A DNA stretch of 64,000 nucleotides. Source: Alentia gelatinosa (taxonomy: Eukaryota > Annelida > Polychaeta > Phyllodocida > Polynoidae). Each line of letters opens with the position of its first letter. Position 1 is the stretch's first letter. Under the pieces are notes generated by a model, which ran no database searches, was not told where the DNA came from, and saw nothing but the letters and a program-made list of their open reading frames with translations. The DNA is taken from contig OX465583.1 in the NCBI GenBank assembly GCA_950022655.1, positions 13,167,298 to 13,231,297 on the forward strand. Reading direction: 5' to 3'. The position numbers were made by a program, and so were the translations under genes. Positions 46,911 through 55,899 of this stretch are shown piece after piece.

Positions 46911-48036
46911 CTCGACTTTGGTCGACTTTTTCATTGACTTTTGTCCGTTTTTGGTATACCTTTTGGTTACCATGCGCAAGTGTGACACTTGTGGCTTGGA
47001 CTACGATGGTCGGTCACATAGAGAAGGCTGTCCTACCTGTAAATTTAAGGAGTTACAGAGGACTTCTACACAAAGTACAGAGGAGGAATTGGGAGCGGTT
47101 GGAGACAGGGCAGAGGGCGGTGGCGGATCCCCGTGGCAAAAGCCCCCTTGGGTGAGTAACCTTTTGTTAGAACATAGCAAACTAAAGAAGGAGGTCTCCT
47201 CTATTAAGTCTGATATACAGGTGTTATGTTCCAGTTTTCGAGACTTTGAGTTGAGAAACAGTTCCGAGGAAGGTGCCGGTCAGTCTGACAGGATGCCACG
47301 TGGTAGCGATAGTGCAATGCCCAGCGCATTCAGCCATGAAATTGCCGGTCATGCCTCATTGCCTCGGGGGTTACAAACCAACCCTAGTTTAAGACCTGTT
47401 TATCCTAATGCAAAAATTTTTCTTCCACCGCACGTGCAAGGAAATGCATCAAGTTGCACCGGCACACATGCCTGTTCAGAAAAGGTAAAACGTAAGTCCA
47501 AGTTCTTTTCACTTACTCCTTTTCTACCTCCTAGTTGCGATAATCCAACTTTTGACCAGATACTCAGTGCAAACATGGGGTTATTGAGAACTTTATCTTC
47601 ACAAGGTTTGAATACAGAAGGTTTAGCGGATCATATTTCATATCTAATTGACCGCAAACCTACCCACACGGGCAAATCCCTCGTGGAGTATGATTTAGCA
47701 ATGCGTGAAAAAGCAGACAGTTTGGGCATGGATGGTTTCGGTTATGGTGACTCCTTTTTAACAGAAAAGTTCCTTAATTATGAGACAACTTTTGCCTTCG
47801 TTAATCTTTCGAAAAAGTTAAAAGAATTTCAAGATAAGGTTGAAAAGAAATCAACCAATAGGCGTCCAGAGGGGAAGAGGGAGGGGGTATGCTGGAAATT
47901 CAATACCTCCAAGGGTTGTGTTTTCCCTAACTGTCTTTATCGACATGATTGTTCTTATTGTGGCCAGAGTCATCCGGTCCAGTCGTGCAAAAAGGGCTCA
48001 AAGGATAAGTCTAACGAGAAAATAGATCCTAAATAG
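46771..48036 (+). CDS. Gag-like protein of Ngaro-like element
   Basis: A frame of 421 codons. The first 46 codons lie in repeat A1, so translation may instead start at the internal methionine at 46972, which follows ACC and opens MRKCDTCGLDYDGRSHREGC, a CxxC-rich segment. The middle is weakly coiled and polar (LLEHSKLKKEVSSIKSDIQ). The C-terminus has a CCCH-like finger (CWKFNTSKGC...C...H) followed by a CCHC-like knuckle (CSYCGQSHPVQSC), as in nucleic-acid-binding Gag proteins of DIRS-type elements. It ends at TAG (48034-48036), and the same frame stays open into the polymerase. It likely packages the element RNA. Confidence 0.8.
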   Translation: MDQGPATQEPDTRGHQIPDHKRTGRTKDRPHSTGIRHRRPTTLQIFFSTLVDFFIDFCPFLVYLLVTMRKCDTCGLDYDGRSHREGCPTCKFKELQRTSTQSTEEELGAVGDRAEGGGGSPWQKPPWVSNLLLEHSKLKKEVSSIKSDIQVLCSSFRDFELRNSSEEGAGQSDRMPRGSDSAMPSAFSHEIAGHASLPRGLQTNPSLRPVYPNAKIFLPPHVQGNASSCTGTHACSEKVKRKSKFFSLTPFLPPSCDNPTFDQILSANMGLLRTLSSQGLNTEGLADHISYLIDRKPTHTGKSLVEYDLAMREKADSLGMDGFGYGDSFLTEKFLNYETTFAFVNLSKKLKEFQDKVEKKSTNRRPEGKREGVCWKFNTSKGCVFPNCLYRHDCSYCGQSHPVQSCKKGSKDKSNEKIDPK

Positions 48037-48138
48037 GATAAGGTTTTTTCCCCTGAACGATTTGCAAATAAGGGGAAATATAATTATCTCGATGTATACG
48101 GAAATAACATTAGCACGGCCTGTATCGACTCTAATTCG

Positions 48139-50034
48139 ATGGTGGGCGATGAATTTTCATCGCGTGGACTGCCGCTTGTTTCCGGCGCAGAGGTTGTTCC
48201 TGATGCCGTACAGGATCAGATAGAATTTTCTTCAAATGAAAAATTAGTTAATTTGTCTGATAATATTGTTTTTTCTGCCCGCACGAGTGGTCCGGAGGAA
48301 ACAACGGCACATGTTAATTTTTCACTAGAAACTACAAATTTAGGGGAGGACAATGATCCGGAGGTAGATACGTCTAGACCCTTCGTTCGCCCTTGTGGCG
48401 AGAAATGTGATAATAATCATTTCATTGCAGGAAGAAGAAACCAACTGAATATTTGCCGTTTTTATGATGAATGTCATTCAAAAACTTTTGATATTAATGC
48501 AGAATATATATTTCTAGGTGTCAGAGATGGTTTTTCGATTGTAGATTCAACTTTCGAAGGTTCTTATTTTTCTTATAATTATAATAGTATTTATTCTAGT
48601 GAATACCGTAATCAAATGAACGATACTATTGCTCAAGAATTAATTGAAGAAAAAATTACTATTGTTTCAGATCCCCCCCAATGTATTCACTCGTTGGGAG
48701 CAGTGAAAAAATCGTCTGGTAAGCTTCGACCTATTACCGATTGTAAAAGGCCGATAGACGATAGTATTAATAATTTTATGGACGAGGTTTGTTCTAAATT
48801 TAAATATCTTCATATAGATACAGTAATGAATAATATTTCTGAAGGTTGTTATTTTGCAGTTCTCGATATTCAAGAAGCATATCGAAGTATCCCAGTTAAT
48901 CCTGATCATCGACGTTTTCAGGGATTCCAATGGGAATCTGATGGTGGTGAAACTTTGTATTTTGAATCAAACCGATTAGTATTCGGCCTAAAATGTGCTC
49001 CTTATATTTTTACCCAATTGACCGAGTTCATTGTGAGATCAATGGAACGTCGAGGGGTAGATAGAGTTTTTGGTTACCTGGACGATTTCTTGATAATCGG
49101 TAATACTTTTGCAGAGTGTCAGGAAAAGCTCAGGATTTTGATCAATTTCCTAAGGTCATTGGGATTTGGTATAGCATGGCCTAAGGTGGTAAGTCCTACA
49201 CAAGAAATCACATTTTTAGGAATTGAGTTATCTAGTGTAGATATGCAGGTACGCTTACCTATGGAAAAGTTAATTAAATTAAAGGATTTAATTGATTTAT
49301 ACCTCTTTAAAGACACAGCGTCTTATCATGAAATGGCTGTATTAGCAGGCTATTTAGCTCATGCTAGCACAGTAGTAAAAGGTGGCAGAACTTTTTCTCG
49401 GAGGGTGATCAACTTCGTCACTTTTATGAAAGACAGACTGAGGCATTGCAAGATTCCAGATTGGTTAAGACTGGACTTGCAATGGTGGAAAGGTTTTTTA
49501 ACAATATTTAATGGTAGTAAACATTTGTTAATTCCTAAACATAATGGTTTGATAAAAGTACAAACAGATTCGTCTTTTTCAGGTTTTGGTGCAACCTTTG
49601 CTAATGATTTTCTAATTGGTGTATGGACTGACGTTTTACCCAGAGTACCAGATGATCATACTCAATCCCACCATTGGTTTCATTGCCCTTTGGAATCGGT
49701 GGATAAAAATATAAATACTTTGGAGCTTTGGCCTGTAATGGCAGCTGTCCAAAAATGGGGTCACTTATGGGGAAATTATCATGTTCAATTAATTTCAGAT
49801 AATACTCAAGTTATTACTGCTATTAATACTGGAAGGAGTAGAAATTTGCAAGTTATGAATTGGCTGCATGAACTTTTCTGGCTTAGCGTTTTGTTTAACT
49901 TTGAAATAACAGCTAGTTATATTAAATCGGAGGATAATATCCTACCCGATTTTTTGTCACGTCGTTATGATGTAAGGAATAAAGCCATTATTCCACCATT
50001 CATGTTTAACCAATTTTGTTGTTATAGGTCTTGA
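48139..50034 (+). CDS. Reverse transcriptase-RNase H of Ngaro-like element
   Basis: 631 residues from the first ATG, but the frame is open from just after the gag stop (48037). RT motifs: KLRPITDCKRPI (about 195-206), YFAVLDIQEAYRSIP (238-252), LVFGLKCAP (280-288) and the catalytic GYLDDFLIIG (312-321). The RNase H part has QTDSSFSGFGA with D477, NTLELWP with E529, LISDN with D554 and ILPDFLSRR near 601-609. No aspartic protease and no methyltransferase domain were seen. All catalytic residues expected for RT are present. It copies the element RNA into DNA before circularisation. Confidence 0.93.
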   Translation: MVGDEFSSRGLPLVSGAEVVPDAVQDQIEFSSNEKLVNLSDNIVFSARTSGPEETTAHVNFSLETTNLGEDNDPEVDTSRPFVRPCGEKCDNNHFIAGRRNQLNICRFYDECHSKTFDINAEYIFLGVRDGFSIVDSTFEGSYFSYNYNSIYSSEYRNQMNDTIAQELIEEKITIVSDPPQCIHSLGAVKKSSGKLRPITDCKRPIDDSINNFMDEVCSKFKYLHIDTVMNNISEGCYFAVLDIQEAYRSIPVNPDHRRFQGFQWESDGGETLYFESNRLVFGLKCAPYIFTQLTEFIVRSMERRGVDRVFGYLDDFLIIGNTFAECQEKLRILINFLRSLGFGIAWPKVVSPTQEITFLGIELSSVDMQVRLPMEKLIKLKDLIDLYLFKDTASYHEMAVLAGYLAHASTVVKGGRTFSRRVINFVTFMKDRLRHCKIPDWLRLDLQWWKGFLTIFNGSKHLLIPKHNGLIKVQTDSSFSGFGATFANDFLIGVWTDVLPRVPDDHTQSHHWFHCPLESVDKNINTLELWPVMAAVQKWGHLWGNYHVQLISDNTQVITAINTGRSRNLQVMNWLHELFWLSVLFNFEITASYIKSEDNILPDFLSRRYDVRNKAIIPPFMFNQFCCYRS

Positions 50035-50041
50035 AGGCGAG

Positions 50042-50962
50042 ATGCATCAATACCAACAGAGTTGGATGTCTACGAATACGTCTATTACACGAAAATGCCA
50101 ATGGACACACTACCTTCGTTTTTGTCAAGAATTTAAATTTCTCCCATTGCCTGCGACCATTTATGTCGTTTGCATGTATATTTCATACATGGCAAAATCT
50201 TTCAAGTATAATAGTATCATAAATTATCTTTCTGCCCTATGGGTTTTTCATAAAATAAATGGGTTCGATCACGTTCCTGTTGATCATTTCCAGATTAAAA
50301 CGACTTTAATGGGAATTAAAAGAACCATTGGTTATACTGTAAAACAAGCAAGACCAATTCAAAAGATTGAATTATTAATGATATATTTCTCATTGAATTT
50401 GTTTATAATGGAAGATATGGCTTTTTGGTTATCATGTCTTCTAGGTTTTCGTGGACTACTGAGAAAGACGAATATTCTCGAAGAAGGTTTTGCAATTTTG
50501 GTAAAAGATATTACCTTCACAAAAACACATGTTTATTTAAAAATTACGAGGTCAAAAACAATTCAATTTAATGATCGAATATTGACAATTCCATTCTCAA
50601 AGATAAAGGATTCTCCTTTTTGTGTATTTCAATTTATATCAGAATTGCTACGTATGGCTTCATTTAAACCAAAAAATCATTTAATATCTTTTGTTAAAAA
50701 TGGGAAATTACAACAAGGTTCTTATAGTTGGTTTTCCAAAAAGTTTTCTCAACTTTTGACTTTGAACGGCCTTGATAAGGCTACTTCTCATTCACTACGC
50801 AGGGGTGGTGCATCTGCTTTGCACCAGGCAGGTGTATCTCTTAGTGATATAAAAGAAATTGGAGATTGGTCAAGTTGGAGTGTTCTTTCTTACTTACAAA
50901 GAACATTAGAAAACAAGATACAGTTGGACAAACAGATTGTTGATACTCTTTTTTCCCCTTGA
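50042..50962 (+). CDS. Tyrosine recombinase of Ngaro-like element
   Basis: 306 residues. The catalytic pattern of tyrosine recombinases is visible: R137 in GFRGLLRKT, K172 region in KITRSKTIQF, H250 and R253 in HSLRRGGAS, W279 in GDWSSW and nucleophile Y284 in VLSYLQRT. The N-terminal ~100 residues match the helical core-binding domain in length. It would integrate a circular DNA copy at a target with a few matching bases. The start ATG is 7 nt after the RT stop. The frame is open upstream to 49976, so it slightly overlaps the RT frame, and reinitiation or frameshifting could express it. Confidence 0.9.
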   Translation: MHQYQQSWMSTNTSITRKCQWTHYLRFCQEFKFLPLPATIYVVCMYISYMAKSFKYNSIINYLSALWVFHKINGFDHVPVDHFQIKTTLMGIKRTIGYTVKQARPIQKIELLMIYFSLNLFIMEDMAFWLSCLLGFRGLLRKTNILEEGFAILVKDITFTKTHVYLKITRSKTIQFNDRILTIPFSKIKDSPFCVFQFISELLRMASFKPKNHLISFVKNGKLQQGSYSWFSKKFSQLLTLNGLDKATSHSLRRGGASALHQAGVSLSDIKEIGDWSSWSVLSYLQRTLENKIQLDKQIVDTLFSP

Positions 50963-50982
50963 TTTCTGTTTGGCAGGGGGTT

Positions 50983-51147
50983 GGCGAGTGACAATATGAC
51001 AAATTATTGTAATAAAGACCCCTAATCATATTCTCAGCCAAACAGAAAGTCTTGTTATATATATATATTATATTATAATATTCATTGATGATATATTCAT
51101 ATACTTAATCTTCTATTCTTATTATCTTCTGGAACGTACACGGTTTA
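50983..51147 (+). repeat. Split direct repeat B1
   Basis: Matches 51384-51549 with a 401-bp offset. Starts GCGAGTGACAATATGACAAA and ends GTACACGGTTTA. Confidence 0.9.
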
Positions 51148-51365
51148 TGTGGATCATAAAGACTAGTCTTTATGGACATATAAAACAGTAGTTCAATAAA
51201 GTCTCACCAGGGGACCACGGCGTTCATGGACCAGGGACCAGCAACTCAGGAACCTGACACCAGAGGGCATCAGATACCAGACCATAAAAGGACGGGCAGG
51301 ACCAAGGATCGACCTCACTCTACAGGGATCCGCCACCGCCGACCCACCACACTTCAGATTTTTTT
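51146..51365 (+). repeat. Split direct repeat A2
   Basis: Copy of A1 with a 4455-bp offset. Its AATAAA (51195-51200) may be the element's polyadenylation signal. It is followed by a T-rich (TTA)n link to B2. Confidence 0.9.
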
Positions 51366-51383
51366 TTATTATTATTATTATTT

Positions 51384-51542
51384 GCCGAGTGACAATATGA
51401 CAAATTATTGTAATAAAGACCCCTAATCATATTCTCAGCCAAACAGAAAGTCTTGTTATATATATATATTATATTATAATATTCATTGATGATATATTCA
51501 TATACTTAATCTTCTATTCTTATTATCTTCTGGAACGTACAC

Positions 51543-51549
<7 letters not shown>
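51384..51549 (+). repeat. Split direct repeat B2
   Basis: Copy of B1. It ends CGGTTTA and runs straight into (TA)n. Confidence 0.9.

Positions 51550-51593
<44 letters not shown>
51549..51593. repeat. (TA)n microsatellite, right of retrotransposon
   Basis: Uninterrupted TA. It is followed by EnSpm-like copy 2 sequence. Confidence 0.9.
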
Positions 51594-51596
<3 letters not shown>

Positions 51597-52247
51597 AACG
51601 CGGAAGTGCATGTAATGGCTGAATAGTGACTTGTTTTCATATATATACGCCCAGGCCTTCAATACAGACGCTTCTTGGCTGTATTTCACACCGGGCGTAT
51701 ATGAGAGGAAATGCCCTCTGCCCCCTCTGCCTCCCACCCCTTTGTGTTGGTAGAAGTACAGGTGTCCTCAGTAGGAGGCCCTCCCCCCGCCCCCAACCCC
51801 CGCCACCCCCGGCCACCTCCCCCCCGGCGCTGTCAGTGAAGCCCTGTTCACTGGACGCTTATATACGCCTACAGATGAGGTCTATACACACGGTGAATAG
51901 GACCACCTTGTATACGCAAAACACCTACTTATATATGCCGGGCGCATTCACATGTAAAATTATGGTGTTCGTGCAGTGTTTGAAATTATTAGTGAATGAT
52001 AAAAGACATTAAATAATGATATTTCTCAAGGGCAAACCAGTTCTAACCCGACCATTCCCATGAATCAAGCCTTACTGAGATTAGACTTCCCATGAAGGGT
52101 GCTGTCACCACACACTAGGGCCCGGGCTTTCCGGGGATATGGCGGCCACCACATAAATCCTGTTCTGGTTACATTCTTCTATTTATACAGCTTTAACGCC
52201 TTTCAAGGTGACATCTATCAAGGTCAAATATTGTATTAAAAAAATAG

Positions 52248-53049
52248 GTGTGTTTCTGGTTACCATCCCAAAAAACCTAGGTAGGGAAGCGTGGGGGGGG
52301 GGGGGGGGGGGTTATTCTTATTATAATTGTTTCCCTTCCAGCTTTCACCAACAATAATTAAGACGATATAAAGAGTATGAAAGACCTTTATTTATAAACT
52401 CTGACCAGCACATTTTGGTTGAATTGTAACCCCTGATTATATTTTTTTACGAAAATTCATGTGCAGATGACCCACACTTGGAACTCAATACATTTTGTAG
52501 TTTATTTTGCCCTGTTTTTACCTTTTTGTATTTTCCTCCTGCTTTTGGTCACCACCCGAAACACGCGTCACAGACACTTTTGAACCAAAAATATATTATT
52601 AAGAATATATCATTTAAGGTAAGGTTCCGCATATTAATGAGGGAAACCAATGAGATTGTCACGTATTATTGCTTAAATAACCACCCATTTTGGGACAACT
52701 ACAGATTGGTTCATTATCATACTATGTATAGTCTAGCCTATTCTACGTAATATTTATACTACCCTATATAAGTGCTTACCTGACTCATTATAAAATGTAG
52801 TATGAACCTGCTATAATATAAAGAAATAGTAAATTGAAATTGCCATTGTTGCAGAAATCCCCCACTGTGTTTGTCGTAACAAAACCTGAGAGTATTCAGA
52901 TCGAAACCAGCCATATATATCTGGCTGACGTATTGCCCTATTTATTGCCACAAAATATCTGTGCACATATTGATTACACTGTAGTAAACATGTTCACTGA
53001 CAAAGATTTTCAACAAAAAAAGGTATTGGGGGGATAACCAGAAACACAC
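52248..53049. mobile_element. TIR element with partial ORF
   Basis: GTGTGTTTCTGGTTACC at the left and, inverted, GTGTGTTTCTGGTTATCC at the right make short terminal inverted repeats. The plus-strand frames at 52478-52750 and 52834-53037 are protein-like. The latter reads TVFVVTKPESIQIETSHIYL and ICAHIDYTVVNMFTDKDF, preceded by TTGTTGCAG, but no family was recognised. A G run lies at about 52294-52311. It may be a decayed DNA transposon. Confidence 0.5.
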
Positions 53050-53242
53050 GTATCTTTGCCTAACACACCAAACTTTGATCACTAATCATTGCAAGGTTAA
53101 AGGTCCATTCTTCGAAACTCAAGACATTCTTCGAAACTGAGATTGGACAATGACTAACTATATATATTGACATATGTCTCCTCTAATCGAGAATCGTGAC
53201 GGATGTCATGTCAGTGGTGTCACGATTATGAGTGTCCCTTCT

Positions 53243-54105
53243 GGGACCTGTTTCACTAGTTTCGTGACATGTCTGTGACACCATACAGACATTGGGGTTG
53301 TCTAGTTTCGTGACAACACAAGTAGCTGCCCTTAGGAAAAGACAGACATCAAACATAGGAATTAGACAAATCTAGACACATCATGGACCTGTTTAATAGT
53401 TTTCTGACAAAAGTGTTAGACAGACATGAAAAACGGCACCAACAGTGCAAGAAAGAACGGACAAAGTGAAGTCTAATGTCTAGATCTTATGAAACTGGAC
53501 ACCATCTAGATGCCATCTAGACATGTCACGAAACTAGTGAAACAGACCAGGGACCTGTTTCACTAGTTTCGTGACATGCCTAGATGGCGACTGTGACACC
53601 ATACGGACAGATCACAAGATTGCAATCGATGACACACGGAGTTTCACTCACTTCTCGTAGGAATTAAGCAATGATACTTTGACATGAGTAGGAGATACAT
53701 ATGACCTATAATCGTTCCAGATATAAAGACGATTGGGCGCTCTGTTTTTCTGATATTTGCTAGTCTTTTTCCGCTGTTGCTTGCACTGTTGGTGCCGCTG
53801 TTGATGTCTGTCTAGGCCTAATGTCACGAGCCTACTGAAACAGCTCCCTGTTTCAGTAGTTTCGTGACATGTCTAGATGGTGTATGTGACACCATACAAC
53901 CAGATCACAAGAAGGAATTAAGCAATGACACTTTAACTTGAGTAGGGGATACATATAACCTATAATCGTTCCAAATATGAAGAAGATTGGCCACTCAGAT
54001 TTTCTGATATTTGCTAGTCTTTTTCCGCTGTTACTTGCACTGTTGGTACCGCCGTTGATGTCTGTCTAGGCCTAATGTCACGAGCCTACTGAAACAGGTC
54101 CCTGT
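53243..54105. mobile_element. Three family H MITEs in tandem
   Basis: Units of about 53243-53548, 53549-53847 and 53848-54105 each start with CTGTTTCA.TAGTTTCGTGAC and end with the inverse CTGAAACAG or GTGAAACAG. The second and third share TCTGATATTTGCTAGTCTTTTT. Copy 1 of the family is at 32092-32480. Confidence 0.65.
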
Positions 54106-54464
54106 GGTCCCTGATCTGAGGTTACTGGAGATGTGGGGTCAGAGTGGAGCAGTGCGCATGTGTGGAGTGCGCTGGCCGCCTTACGCCACGTTAGATTGGT
54201 TAATACGAGTATCACGTGACTGAGACCTAGTGCACAACCCGTTCACTGATCTCCCATCGATTGAGGGTGGAGAGGCCAGAGGACAGCCAGAAATGAGGGC
54301 GAACAGAGTCATAGACGGTGCAAATAGCTGCCTTATAACTGGAGTCATCAAGTCTATACTGGCTGAACAATAGAAATGAGATTTAAAGATGAAATACAGC
54401 AATTAAGCTCTGTTAAGACTAAGCCCTGCCCACCACGCTCATGAGCGCGCAAGAAACGGGGCTT
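54106..54464. other. No gene recognised
   Basis: No domain-bearing ORF and no repeat match noticed. Confidence 0.4.
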
Positions 54465-55050
54465 AAGCGAGATTCACACGATGGGATTCATGTACCTCAC
54501 AGGGTGTTTGTATGAGACAAATCCTGCTGAGATTCTGTACTGGAACACAATCTCCTCGTCTAAATTTTAGGGTTCTATTTACCTGGGACATGCTTTACCC
54601 CCTGCAATTGTTGGCGGCATTTACCCCAAACAAGGAACAGAATCTCATGTGATTTTGAAGCCTGTGAGGTACATGAACGCCACCGTGGGAATTCCACTGA
54701 ACAAGGAACAGAACCTCATGAGATCTTTAACCCTGTGAGGTACATGAATCCCACCATAGGAATTCCACTGAACAAGGAACAGAATCTCGTGAGATTTTGA
54801 AGCCTGTGAGGTACATGAATGCCACCATGTGAATTCCACTTAACAAGGAACAGACTCTCATGAGATTTTGAAGCCTGTGAGGTACATGAATGCCACTGTG
54901 GGAATTCCACTTTACAAGGAACAGAATCTCGTGAGATTTTGAAGCCTGCGAGGTACATGAATGGCACTGTGGGAATTCCACTGAACAAGGAACAGAATCT
55001 CATGAGATTTTAAACCCTGTGAGGTACATGAACCCCACCGTGTGAATCCA
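54465..55050. mobile_element. Expanded family T element
   Basis: The left end AAGCGAGATTCACACGATGG and the right end, inverted, TGGATTCACACGGTGGGGTT match 28013-28239. The right-hand part has been multiplied into the 71-bp array. Confidence 0.65.
54631..55050. repeat. 71-bp tandem repeat, 6 copies
   Basis: CAAGGAACAG starts at 54631, 54702, 54773, 54844, 54915 and 54986, an exact 71-bp step. Each unit continues AATCTCATGAGATTTTGAAG and GAGGTACATGAAT, ending GGGAATTCCACT. The ORFs across it on the minus strand are repeat translations. Confidence 0.9.
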
Positions 55051-55321
55051 ATTCACAGGTACATATCTCAGATGGCAGTAGCATAAAAGGCATTGTCTAC
55101 GGCCACTGACTGCTGTCCGTGGTGACCTACGCTGGTCCGTTCAGACAATGCCCGTCTATGGTATCTCTGTGTCTCCATACTGTAGTATGGGATCGGTGTC
55201 TCGACTTTGGAACGAGCACGACATCACTGTACTCCGACATATAACTTAGGCCCGATTCCCACTTGGAGAAAATAACCCAAACCTTTGAACTATTATTTAC
55301 TTATGATTCCACGCTCATTCA

Positions 55322-55560
55322 ATAACCCTTTAATGACGCATGATGTCTGGAGGCATCACCGCACTTAAGACGCAAGATGCCTTGAGGCATCATTGTTCCA
55401 ATATTTACAAAAACGTTTTAATCAAAAAAAGATAATAGAGCAATATTTATGAAACCATCACAAAATACAAATATGATATCCTTTTTAGTATAAATTTCTA
55501 TTCAAAAGAAACAAAATATCTATGATCATATATCCTATTGGGTGGGATTTTCAAAACCTG
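55322..55560. mobile_element. piggyBac-type MITE fragment
   Basis: AACCCTTTAATGACGCATGA with the paired hairpins GATGTCTGGAGGCATC and GATGCCTTGAGGCATC. It lacks a clear TTAA on the left, so it is degraded or truncated. Confidence 0.4.
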
Positions 55561-55899
55561 CTAAATTACCAAATCAGGGTTATTTAAGGCTGATATTTTA
55601 TAAACGTATCTCATCGATGTAAAAGTGGCATAATCTGGTGCATCTTTTGATGGTCTTTAATTCCAATACTGGGTTTTGTATAGCTCTGAGGAATATTTCC
55701 TTCCGAAAACCAACAAAAACAGTGTTTTTCATGATTTTCTTTTTTTTTCAAAGTCTATGAGGCACAATATTGAGCCAATTGTTTTTATTAACGTTTTTAA
55801 AGCACATGTCATGAGAAGTGTAGACAACATAGTTTTGAAAATTGGTAAAAGTTTGAAAAAATATCAAAATGGTCAAAAATATCCAGGACCTTTAAATTT

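Larger units (their letters stand above)
46691..51549 (+). mobile_element. Ngaro-like tyrosine-recombinase retrotransposon, near intact
   Basis: About 4.86 kb. Order: A1 repeat (46691-46910), gag, RT-RNase H, tyrosine recombinase, B1 (50983-51147), A2 (51146-51365), B2 (51384-51549). This A1...B1-A2-B2 split direct repeat layout, a tyrosine recombinase in place of a DDE integrase, and no methyltransferase domain point to the Ngaro or PAT branch of DIRS-type elements; Ngaro fits best. A1 and A2 differ by one base in about 215, B1 and B2 by about one in 165, so the insertion is recent. No target-site duplication is expected, and none is seen apart from the TA context. Confidence 0.9.
45924..51978. 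mobile_element. EnSpm/CACTA-like element, copy 2, split by two insertions
   Basis: Left end CACTGCACGAAAACC (45924) and right end TTCGTGCAGTG (51978) are flanked by TTT on both sides (45921-45923 and 51979-51981). Own sequence is only 45924-45953 and about 51594-51978. CCAACGCGGAAGTGCATGTA on the right continues what in copy 1 (7936-8886) follows ATTTTATTCTTATATAC directly. The gap holds a pogo-like MITE and a Ngaro-like retrotransposon. Confidence 0.75.

Noticed and set aside
51226..51426. ORF beginning with the same residues as Gag
   Set aside because: It is the A2 copy of the direct repeat and closes shortly after the repeat ends. Not a second gag gene.
46771..51549. Classification as an LTR (Gypsy/Copia) retrotransposon
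   Set aside because: There is no DDE integrase or aspartic protease. A tyrosine recombinase and split direct repeats are present instead of LTRs.
54645..55003. Repetitive minus-strand ORFs (HSCTSQASKSHE pattern)
   Set aside because: Products of the 71-bp tandem repeat; they appear in more than one frame because 71 is not a multiple of 3.
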